Assembly (NCBI GenBank): GCA_964035775.1
Contig: OZ038312.1
Coordinates: 37,365,383 to 37,429,382, forward strand
DNA: 64,000 nucleotides
DNA from: Osedax frankpressi
Taxonomy: Eukaryota; Annelida; Polychaeta; Sabellida; Siboglinidae
Direction: 5' to 3'
Shown here: positions 1 to 11,900 of the stretch, piece after piece
How the letters are laid out: each line of letters begins with the position of its first letter
Position numbering within the stretch: the stretch's first letter is position 1
Translations under genes and position numbers: made by a program
The notes under the pieces: model-generated
What the model was told of the DNA's origin: nothing
The model's input: only the letters and a program-made list of their open reading frames with translations
Database searches by the model: none

Positions 1-150
1 CACCACCACTACCACTACCACAACCACCGCCACCACCACTACAACAACCACAACCACCACCATTACCACCACCACTACCACAACTACCACCACTACCACT
101 ACCACCTCCATCAATATCACAATATCAATTCCACTACCGCTACAATCACC
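1..150 (+). repeat. ACC/CAC trinucleotide-type repeat in HERC1 intron
   Basis: Imperfect runs of CACCACCAC, CACTACCAC and CAACCACC, pyrimidine plus A on the HERC1 sense strand, truncated by the window edge. It is followed by about 60 bases of AT-rich intron and the acceptor before 212. Confidence 0.8.
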
Positions 151-211
151 ACAACAAATATTAAAAATCCAAATTTAATATATTTTAATTATCTATTTGT
201 TTATTTTATAG

Positions 212-2939
212 ACTCTATTCGAATTGAATCTAATTTGGACAAAGATATTGCTGAATCTATAAAAGAAGAATTGAGAATGGTTATATTTCACCGGGTTCAA
301 AAAAACTTTTATTGTAACATATTTATTTTCACGATCATAATTTACAGGGAATCCAAGAAAGTGGTGAAGCTAATGTAAATAACATGAATAGCCATATTGA
401 ATATCCTAATTTCCTCGAAAAACACTTAAACCAGTTAGTTTAAGAACAATAAATGTGACTATTTATTGAATTTTATTGTAACTAATTCATTGACCTTTCA
501 TAGGGATCCAATTTTTCCTGGACCATGTGATTCCGGTAAGATTTTGATACATTTATTCTATCATTAACAATATGATGTTTCAAGATCTATGTATTCTATT
601 CAAGTACTAGTTACTTATTTAAATAATTGAAATTATTAGCAAATTCAATTCGAATGTAATTTTTATCGAAAAATATTAACTATTTTTTAAAAATATTTTT
701 TACCAATAATTTGAGGTATATTTTTAACTCTATTCGAAACAACAGATTCTGCACTTGCATCTTCCCTTCCAGAGAAAAAACAAAGCGTTTCGACTTCATA
801 TGCCAACAATACGTTAGTGTTCAGTTGGTGATTATGGCCAGTCGTCGAGTAACGTCGAGTAACGTCTAGTAACGTCTAGTAACGTCTAGTAACGTCGAGT
901 AACGTCTAGTAACGTCTAGTAACGTCGAGTAACGTCTAGTAACGTCGAGTAACGTCGAGTAACGTCGAGTAACGTCGAGTAACGTCGAGTAACGTCGAGT
1001 AACGTCGAGTAACGTCGAGTAACGTCTAGTAACGTCGAGTAACGTCGAGTAACGTCTAGTAACGTCGAGTAACGTCTAGTAACGTCGAGTAACGTCTAGT
1101 AACGTCGAGTAACGTCGAGTAACGTCTAGTAACGTCGAGTAACGTCTAGTAACGTCGAGTAACGTCGAGTAACGTCTAGTAACGTCTAGTAACGTCTAGT
1201 AACGTCGAGTAACGTCGAGTAACGTCTAGTACCGTCGAGTAACGTCGAGTAACGTCTAGTAACGTCGAGTAACGTCTAGTAACGTCGAGTAACGTCGAGT
1301 AACGTCGAGTAACGTCGAGTAACGTCGAGTAACGTCGAGTAACGTCTAGTAACGCCGAGTAACGTCGAGTAACGTCGAGTAACGTTGTCGCTTGTTACAG
1401 GTTCGTCGCTGAGCATTTCGACGAATTGAACCTCTTGAGAATCGCGCTGCTGGAGTCTACGGCCTGCGAAACTCTCCACTGCATGTTGACGAGCAACGAC
1501 TACCTCGATATGTTGTTGGTACCGAAAGCCGACGGCCAACCGATCCACGCCGAGAGCTGCGTTAAAGACGAAAGTGGAGTCGCGAATGATATCGCACTTG
1601 GCATCATCGAAGGTGTTAAAAGTCTAACCGTGGAGGGTATTGAAAAAGTATCAAAAAGTGCGGTTGAAGATGGAATCATGATTGATGTTGAAGTCATTAA
1701 AAGTGACATTGAAAGTGTAGAAGTTAGTCCCGGTGAAGGTTTAGAAAGTAGAGCCATGGAAGGTATTGAAAATGGAACAGTAGAAGGTATTGCCGAGGAG
1801 CAAATTGATCCCACCGAAGCGTATCGAGAGGCCGAACACATCGTTGTCCAGCTACTCGACTGCGTTGAAGTACAATCGGAATTGACCTCTAGTCGCGACC
1901 TTTCTATTTCGTCGGCGTTGAATAACTCTTCTTTCTCTACACCGGCCGCCTCTGCTGTTAGTATACAAGAATTTCGCATTTTTTGTGCTTATTGCTCCGA
2001 TAAAACGTAATTTGATTTCCTTGCGTTGATTTCGTTTTCCCTTGCGGCGCTCGTTACCGAATTCACTGCGTTTCAGGATTTGGTGTCCTTGAAACCCGTG
2101 ATTTATGAGAGCATTCGACAACTGGTGCCTTACGCAAACAGACTGCCCGCCATCAAGTTATCGAACGCCGGAGACAGTCTGCACAACGATTTGATGAGAG
2201 TGCTGACCCTTATACACTGCCAGGCTGTCATGGTACGACTGCATCTCTCTCGACCTTTGCCCTCGCAGTTCATAGGTAATCTGAGCGTTATTGTCGCTGT
2301 TCGTGTTTATATCCGACTACATGGAAGTTTTATTGTTATTAAAATGTGGCCTATATTTTACAGAAAAAATTGTGGGCAACTCTAGAAAAAATGTTAAGGT
2401 TCGATTATTATGAACTTTTATATTTAATGCTAAGGGGTTATTGATATTTGATTTAGTCGAGTCGTTAACCTGATTTACACAATTTGTAGATGCATCATCT
2501 GGAAAATAGAACACCGCTTTTTGATAATACTGTGTTTAATGAGGTAAATTCACTTCTTAATCTCTTAATCTCTTAATAATTTCTTGGTGTTTTTCTTACA
2601 ACATTTATGTTATGATTTTGTTAATTTAATAAATAAATTATTAATAGATAAATGAGGAATTTGCAAGAGCTGAAGTATCGACTACAGGTTTATTATTTTA
2701 CGATGTCAATTTATTATACCAGTACAATCCTATACAATTATACTAGTTAAATAGATTAAATTTACAAAACCGTCATTGATTTATTAGATTCTATACCTTA
2801 CCCGACTTTTTTGCTTGACCCTTTGCCTGTCCACCTTCAGAGAGAATAGCTGCCTCCTATAGGGAAGCCACAAATACTCGAGTACGCCACCCTGCCACAT
2901 GGCGCCAGTCTACCCTTCAAATCCACAACAATCCTAGAG
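212..2939 (+). other. HERC1: HERC1 segment upstream of the UBA domain
   Basis: Ten small exons plus one 556-bp exon. The long exon (1401-1956) starts with a conserved helical stretch ([17 protein letters not shown]) and continues as an acidic, Ile/Val/Ser-rich, apparently disordered linker with repeated VEGIE/MEGIE motifs. Exon 2077-2275 is again well structured (motifs [18 protein letters not shown] and [17 protein letters not shown]). Homology to HERC1 between the SPRY and UBA regions is inferred from position and style. The small exons are supported mainly by matching phases and open frame. Confidence 0.75.
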
Positions 2940-5900
2940 GTTCGCATTATTATTGAAAGCGATTTCTCGGATGCTGAATATCATTGAAATAATTTGTAAA
3001 TTAATAAAAAAAAAATGCATATTTTTTACTATATTTCAACGACTCCCGTCAAATGTAGATCATATTTACCATTGGCTAAATATCGCAGTTGAGTTAACCG
3101 CATGTGTCCTCGTTCTTCTATCTCAGGTTTGCAGCAGATCGTCGAGCCCCTGAGCTTGGATACGCTGCGAGACAACCAAACCGCGCTCATGGAGATGGGA
3201 TTCTCGCCGGATCATATCGTCGAGGCTCTGCAAGTAGCTCCTTACGACTCCAACTTCGACCCCAACGACTTCTTGAACTCGGTGGCCGTCTGGATGGTTG
3301 ATAATCCGGAATCGGCGGGCACTCGCGCGCCGCCCGATGCCGGCACTTCTAGCCAACCGGCGACTTCAACCTCCCAAAGCAACGACTGGATGATTGTGGA
3401 ACCGCCAGACATGGCTTCCGAATCGGATCGCGATACCTCGAGCGACGATTCAATCGACGGCGATCGCGCGGCAGGAGATCGCGGCGAAGACTTCGTCGCT
3501 TTCGAAGATTTATTTGCGGATCCCGGAATCTCTCTTCCTCCTCCTACTTTTGATCGAGGGAGTATTACGGATGCGGAAATAGATGAAGTGATTTCAAATT
3601 TGCCAAATTTGCCTATTATAGAACACCCCGATATTATGGAAATAATTGATGCTTTACCTGTTCATGGACTCAGAATTCCTTTGCAAATGGAAGAATTGAT
3701 CGAAAACTTACCGAACCAACCAATTAGTAGGGAACCTCGTAGCGGAGATATCATTCAAAGCTTGCAAAATCAAGCAAATGGATTCCCGCCGAATTTAGGA
3801 ATGAATTTGTTAAATGAGATTGATTTGTTAGATTTACACGAAGATATAAATAACTATTTACCTTCAAACTTGTTCCGGGAAAATTCGACATTAAGTGAAA
3901 TGGAATTGCAATGTTAGTTTATATAATTATGTAATTGAATTAGAAAATTATGATTTTAAATTATATTATTTTGAATTTTTTTGATACAAAATTCTATGAC
4001 TTTTTACTATTAAACAGTTGAACATTGATGTTTTATATATATATTTACGTTTTAATGTATATGCTTTGGAACGTAAATATTAATTGATTTTTATAAGTGG
4101 TATATGGAGAAAGAAATTTTCTTATCAATTTAAAAATAAAATCCTTTGAAAAATTCAAGCATTTATTTCTAAAACATATATTCATATTTTACGATATCAA
4201 AAACATGATAATAAATAATTCAAATCCGTGTTGTCTATTGAACCTGTGTTGACTATTGTATTTATTTACAAGGGGTAACTTCAAATGGTGATATGCAAGA
4301 AGCTATACCCGACGAATCGAGTCAACCAGTCAACTTTACCCCTCCTGGGTTAGCTGTTCATACTTGTGAAGTCAATAAGTGACATTGAATATTACTTCTC
4401 GACTTTAATCACTTTAAATAATTTCTTATCTTCATCAAATTATTCTCAAACTATTTACGACAACATATTTATATTAACAAATGTTGCGAATGGCGTAATA
4501 TGACGAGGTGTTTCATTTGTTATCAGAATACCCGGCTTGGATACACAAAATGCCTCATCCAATGTAACTAGCCATGGTGTTGGAGATATCCGATCTNNNN
4601 NNNNNNNNNNNNNNNNNNNNNNNNNNNNNNNNNNNNNNNNNNNNNNNNNNNNNNNNNNNNNNNNNNNNNNNNNNNNNNNNNNNNNNNNNNNNNNNNNNNN
4701 NNNNNNNNNNNNNNNNNNNNNNNNNNNNNNNNNNNNNNNNNNNNNNNNNNNNNNNNNNNNNNNNNNNNNNNNNNNNNNNNNNNNNNNNNNNNNNNNTCGA
4801 CCTCGAATGACCTACAGTAACCTCGCGAACTTTGCGCACCTCTTACCCGAACTCTCGCCTTTGCAGGACTTGCAAATAATTATAAGATCGAAAGTCTCCC
4901 ATTTGAGAGGGCTGACAACATGGGAATGCAACGTGTGAAGATCGTTTGTCTACCGAATTCCGAATCCGTGAATCATCGACAACCAATAAGATCTTCTGTA
5001 CACGCCAGACATCGACACAGCGCCACATACGATAGACGTATGTTTAGCCTTCTCTAACCCTCTCTAGCCTTCTCTAACCCTCTCTAGCCTTCTTTAGCCT
5101 TCTTTAGCCTTCTTTAGCCTTCTCTAGCCTTCTCTAGCCTTCTCTAACCCTATCTTGCCTTCTTTAGCCTTCTCTAACCCTATCTTGCCTTCTTTAGCTT
5201 TCTCTAGCCCTCTCTAGCCTTCTCTAGCCTACTCTAACCCTCTCTAGCCCTCTCTAGCCTACTCTAACCCTCTCTAGCCTACTCTAACCCTCTCTAGCCC
5301 TCTCTAGCCTTCTCTAGCCTACTCTAACCCTCTCTAGCCCTCTCTAACCCTCTCTAGCCTTCTTCAGCCTTCTCTAACCCTCTCTAGCCTTCTATAACCC
5401 TCTCTAGCCTTCTTTAGCCTTCTCTAGCCTACTCTAAACCTCTCTAGCCTTCTTTAGCCTATTCTAGCCTTCTCTAACCTTCTTTAGCCTTCTCTAGCCT
5501 TCTTTAGCCTACTCTAGCCTTATCTAGCCTACTCTAAACCTCTCTAGCCTTCTCTAGCCTTCTCTAACCCTCTCTAGCCTTCTCTAACCCTCTCTAGCCT
5601 TCTTTAGCCTTCTCTAACCCTCTCTAGCCTTCTATAACCCTCTCTAGCCTTCTTTAGCCTTCTCTAACCCTCTCTAGCCTTCTCTAACCCTCTCTAACCC
5701 TCTCTAGCCTACTCTAACCCTCTCTAGCCCTCTCTAGCCTACTCTAACCCTCTCTAGCCCTCTCTAGCCTACTCTAAACCTCTCTAGCCTTCTTTAGCCT
5801 ATTCTAGCCTTCTCTAACCTTCTTTAGCCTTCTCTAGCCTTCTTTAGCCTACTCTAGCCTTATCTAGCCTACTCTAAACCTCTCTAGCCTTCTCTAGCCT

Positions 5901-8900
5901 TCTCTAACCCTCTCTAGCCTTCTTTAGCCTTCTCTAGCCTTCTTTAGCCTTCTCTAGCCTTCTCTAGCCTTTCGCTACTAACTCTCCTCTTCGTTTGAGA
6001 CTTCTAACTCCTCCAAACCCAAACCCCGCCCCTCAGCCCTATCGTCGCTAAAACAACCCCACGACGTGGTATTAAGCCTATCGGAACAGTCGATGCTGTT
6101 GGTACAGAGATCTGAGAGATTGTCTGCCCTTCGCCGGACAACTAGTTGTCTCAAGGTCATTCTCGCACGAGATATCCTCATTAAATCCCTGGATAAACTC
6201 GTCACGAGGTTAGTTGACTTTGCTGATCTTTAGTGGCCTCTTATATCATTGACCTTGACCTCGAATTATAACCTTGACCTCTAGTGATGAGGGATGTGAT
6301 TTGGAAAAATCTTTGATTGCTATTGGAATTACGGATATCAAAACTATCATCCGTTTGATGTGCTCCATTGATCAGCAACATGATGAAGTTAGTTACGTCA
6401 CCCCACCCCACTCCACTCCACCCCACTCCACCCCACCCCACTCCACCCCACTCCACCCTACCCCACCCCACTCCACTCCACTCCACTCCACCCCACTCCA
6501 ACCCACTCTACCCCACTCCACCCTACCCCACCCCACCCCACTCCACTCTACTTCACCCTACCCCACCCCACTCCACCCCACCCCACTCTACCCCATCCCA
6601 CCCCACTCCACCACACTCCACCCCACTCCACCCCACTCCACTCCACTCCACTCCACCCCACTCTACCCCATCCCCACCCTACCCCACTATACTAAACTAT
6701 CCCACTCCACTCAACTCCACCCCCACTCTACACCTCTTCACCCCACTCCACCCCCACTCCACCCCACTCCGCCCCCACTCCACTCTTATAATGTTTACAT
6801 TTACTCCTCAGAAGATTTCCGCAAGGCAAAAGGAAGAGAAATTGTCACGTCTCGGCGTGGCCATCTCGACTCTGATTGGTCGAGATCCGTTTGTAGCGTT
6901 TGCCCTCGCCGAGTACTGTTGCGCTGAACTACTCGACGCCAGCCTCGCAACCTCCCTGAAGCCCACGACCTCCCTCTCCGTTACGAAGTCGTTGATTACG
7001 CTGTTGGCGAATAAACCCTGTTTTGGTTTGTGACCTCGACTGGCGACCACTAGACCAAACCCCTTATCACCACCCCCCCCCACGGCCCCCACGGCCCCTA
7101 TGTAATCCCTACCACCCCTAGCGCACATGCCCCCAACCCAAACCCTCTAGCTCCTATTCAAGTCTACCTAACTACGTGCTTGCCTCGCACAGACCTTTGC
7201 CCCAGGTTTCACGCCACCACAAACCCCGTAACCCCACTCTATGCCCCCGCTCAGATCCTGCAAGTCCTCCTAACTACGTGCTTGCCTCGCACAGACCTTT
7301 GCCCCCGTTTCACAAACCCCGTAACCCCACTCTATGCCCCCGCTCAGATCCTGCAAGTCCTCCTAACTACAAGCTTGCCTCGCACAGACCTTTGCCCCCG
7401 TTTCACAAACCCCGTAACCCCACTCTATGCCCCCGCTCAGATCCTGCAAGTCCTCCTAACTACAAGCTTGCCTCGCACAGACCTTTGCCCCCGTTTCACA
7501 AACCCCGTAACCCCACTCTATGCCCCCGCTCAGATCCTGCAAGTCCTCCTAACTACAAGCTTGCCTCGCACAGACCTTTGCCCCCGTTTCACAAACCCTG
7601 TAACCCCACTCTATGCCCCCGCTCAGATCCTGCAAGTCCTCCTAACTATGTGCTTGCCTCGCACAGACCTTTGCCCCAGTTTCACGCCACCACAAACCCC
7701 GTAACCCCACTCTATGCCCCCGCTCAGATCCTGCAAGTCCTCCTAACTACGTGCTTGCCTCGCACAGACCTTTGCCCCCGTTTCACAAACCCCGTAACCC
7801 CACTCTATGCCCCCGTCCAGATCCTGCAAGTCCTCCTAACTACGTGCTTGCCTCGCACAGACCTTTGCCCCCGTTTCACAAACCCCGTAACCCCACTCTA
7901 TGCCCCCGCTCAGATCCTGCAAGTCCTCCTAACTACAAGCTTGCCTCGCACAGACCTTTGCCCCCGTTTCACAAACCCCGTAACCCCACTCTATGCCCCC
8001 GCTCAGATCCTGCAAGTCCTCCTAACTACAAGCTTGCCTCGCACAGACCTTTGCCCCCGTTTCACAAACCCCGTAACCCCACTCTATGCCCCCGCTCAGA
8101 TCCTGCAAGTCCTCCTAACTACGTGCTTGCCTCGCACAGACCTTTGCCCCAGTTTCACGCCACCACAAACCCCGTAACCCCACTCTATGCCCCCGCTCAG
8201 ATCCTGCAAGTCCTCCTAACTACGTGCTTGCCTCGCACAGACCTTTGCCCCCGTTTCACAAAACCCGTAACCCCACTCTATGCCCCCGCCCAGATCCTGC
8301 AAGTCCTCCTAACTACGTGCTTGCCTCGCACAGACCTTTGCCCCCGTTTCACAAACCCCGTAACCCCACTCTATGCCCCCGCCCAGATCCTGCAAGTCCT
8401 CCTAACTACGTGCTTGCCTCGCACATACCTTTGCCCCCGTTTCACAAACCCCGTAACCCCACTCTATGCCCCCGCCCAGATCCTGCAAGTCCTCCTAACT
8501 ACGTGCTTGCCTCGCACATACCTTTGCCCCCGTTTCACGCCACCACAAACCCCGTAACCCCACTCTATGCCCCCGCTCAGATCCTGCAAGTCCTCCTAAC
8601 TACGTGCTTGCCTCGCACAGACCTTTGCCCCCGTTTCACAAACCCCGTAACCCCACTCTATGCCCCCGCTCAGATCCTGCAAGTCCTCCTAACTACGTGC
8701 TTGCCTCGCACAGACCTTTGCCCCCGTTTCACAAACCCCGTAACCCCACTCTATGCCCCCGCTCAGATCCTGCAAGTCCTCTGATCCTATTGAACGGTCT
8801 TTCCATATCGTCGTTGTCGAATAAATCTTCAGTTGAATTAAGAAGATTTAGTACAGACATGTTGGTTAGAATTCTGAGGAACATGATGTCAAAGATTACT

Positions 8901-11900
8901 GAGGTTAGCACCATCTCTAGCACCATCTCTAGAACCACTAGACCTACCATAGTCACTATACCCTCTATAGTTACTACACCCGCTACCCCCACTCCCACCA
9001 ATCCTTGCCCAACTTCTTTGTGTTTAACCATTTCCCTAAACCCTACAATTCGTGACACTTCAATCAATTATTTAAACTCCACTTTCTACTAGAATACTTG
9101 CTTCACTCTTGTCTCTGCCTACCATACCTTACCATATCCCCACTTTCTGACCCCAACTCCTCACTCCACACCCCACTCTACCCCCCACTCTACCCCCCAC
9201 TCTACCCCCCACTCTACACCCCACTCTACCCCCCACTCTACCCCCCACTCTACCCCCACTCTACCCCCCACTCTACCCCCCACTCTACACCCCACTCTAC
9301 CCCCCACTCTACCCCCACTCTACCCCCCACTCTACCCCCACTCTACCCCCCACTCTACACCCCACTCTACCCCCCACTCTACCCCCCACTCTACCCCCCA
9401 CTCTACCCCCCACTCTACCCCCCACTCTACCCCCCACTCTACCCCCCACTCTACCCCCCACTCTACACCCCACTCTACCCCCCACTCTACCCCCCACTAG
9501 CCTGTTGATAGTCTTGATGACTTCGGAGACAAGGGATTTAAGAACATTGGAGAAGTGTTAATAAAGGAAACTTTTGTAAACTGTAGGCTTCGTAGTCTAA
9601 AGGGAATGCGACTTCTGTGTGGGTTAGCTCCATTGGTGTATTGAACCCCATCAACCCTACCTAAACCTCACCACACCCTCGCCATGACCTCTCCTCCACC
9701 TTAGCCACCATTCATTCAACTCTAACCCTATCCCCATTCTCAAAGTCTAACATAACTCAACCCATCCTCACTCGCACCTCCATGACCCCACCTTGACCCC
9801 ACCTTGACCCTGTGTCAGATTGTCCAGTGGAGGAATGCATATCCCCATTCTCAAAGTCCCACATAACTCAACCCATCTTCCCTCACCCCTCCATGACCCC
9901 ACCTTGACCCTGTGTCAGATTGTCCAGTGGAGGAATGCATATCGTAAATGCTGATAATCTGAATGTGTACAGTGCCAATGAAAATAAATATCTCGTGTTT
10001 CGTTACTCCAAAAACCAAGGGAAGCCAAATCGAAGTTATTAATATTAATTATAATATTGATATTAATTATAATATTGATATTAATTATAATATTGTTATT
10101 AATTATAATATTGATATTAATTATAATATTGTTATTAATTATAATATTAATATTAATTATAATATTGTTATTAATTATAATATTAATATTAATTATAATA
10201 TTGTTATTAATTATAATATTGATATTAATTATAATATTGATATTAATTATAATATTGATATTAATTATAATATTGATATTAATTATAATATTGATATTAA
10301 TTATAATATTCATATTAATTATAATATTGATATTAATTATAATATTGATATTAATTATAATATTCATATTAATTATAATATTGATATTAATTATAATATT
10401 GATATTAATTATAATATTGTTATTAATTATAATATTAATATTAATTATAATATTGTTATTAATTATAATATTAATATTAATTATAATATTGTTATTAATT
10501 ATAATATTGATATTAATTATAATATTGATATTAATTATAATATTGATATTAATTATAATATTGATATTAATTATAATATTGATATTAATTATAATATTCA
10601 TATTAATTATAATATTGATATTAATTATAATATTGATATTAATTATAATATTGTTATTAATTATAATATTGATATTAATTATAATATTGATATTAATTAT
10701 AATATTGTTATTAATTATAATATTGCTATTAATTATAATATTGATATTAATTATAATTTGATATTAATTATAATATTGATATTAATTATAATATTGATAT
10801 TAATTATAATATTCATATTAATTATAATATTGTTATTAATTACAATTTGATATTAATTATAATATTCATATTAATAAATTATTAATTGCTATAATCTGGA
10901 GATATGCAAGAATTTCTTGTAAAATGTAAATATCAGTTAAAGTTAAAAACCTGCCTCCAACCCGACCTCTACCTCTCCTCTACCTCTCCCCTACCTCCAC
11001 CATCACCCCCACCTCTACCTCCATCCAGTTAATGCCTCAGTGCCTGCTCTGTGGAATTACAATGGTATTTATGTGAGTTCTTCAATAAACAATGTCTTCA
11101 ATATCTGGAAATGTCATCCTTATGGTTTGTGTGAATTGCATTGTATTTCATTAATTTTATTTAAATGCGCAAACCCCTTCCACCCCACCCTAGCATCACC
11201 CCATCACCCTTCAAACCCCTACCCTCCACTTCATCTTAGCCTTACCCCATCATCCCACCCCACCCTAGCATCACCCCATCACCCTTCAAACCCCTACCCT
11301 CCACTTCATCTTAGCCTTATCCCATCATCCCACCCTCACTCTAGCATCACCCCATACTATCTCTCATACCCCCACCATAGCTCTCCCCTACCTCCACCCC
11401 ACCCCACTCCATTATCTCTAATACCCCCCACAGTAGTAATTCACTCCTCGCACTCCCACTTAACACCCGCCTCACGCCCACAGTGAGCGAGCCCTACTTC
11501 AATGACGAACTAGACCCGTCTGCGGTGTCTGCCCTATGCTGGCCGTGCTCCAAGTCTATCCAAGGTCGCATGGGTCTCTGTACCGACACCTTATTAGTGG
11601 GAAGGAGCAACGGAAATCTACATCGCGTAGATTACATCGACCCCAAGACTGTAATCTCGTGTCGAATTGAGAACTGTTGTCGCAGAGGTTAGGTCATCAG
11701 CTTCTATTACATCATTACCTTTTATTGCATTTCACATATTGCGTCACCACCCGATGTTGCGTCATCACCTTATGTTGCGTCATCTCTTTCTATTGCGTCA
11801 TCTACTTCTATAGCGTCATCACCATTCTACCTACTCCCCATTATACCCTACCGCCCAACTCCATCCTACTAATCTCATTGCCCCATTCCTCCTACTTTCC

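Larger units (their letters stand above)
4273..9622 (+). other. HERC1: HERC1 helical linker exons between UBA and WD40 regions
   Basis: Exons 4273-4378, 4527-gap, 4867-5037, 6037-6208, 6285-6387, 6812-7025, 8767-8903 and 9501-9622 encode a mostly helical region. Recognisable motifs include [19 protein letters not shown] (exon 6037), [11 protein letters not shown]-like (6285), [18 protein letters not shown] (6812) and [14 protein letters not shown] (8767). Splice phases join without breaks (for example C+CC at 5037/6037 and G+AT at 7025/8767). Introns between these exons are dominated by tandem arrays, and the coding parts are clearly more GC-rich than the AT-rich spacers. Confidence 0.85.

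Noticed and set aside
5042-5971. Interstitial telomere-like repeat because of CTAACCC
   Set aside because: The unit is 10 bp (TCTCTAACCC mixed with TCTCTAGCCT), not a telomeric hexamer, and fits the family of pyrimidine/CTAAC intron arrays.
7176-8784. Repetitive 31-residue-repeat protein
   Set aside because: The 93-bp minisatellite lies in an intron. Although partly in frame with the next exon, there is no evidence that the repeats are normally translated. Kept as a finding about alternative acceptors only.
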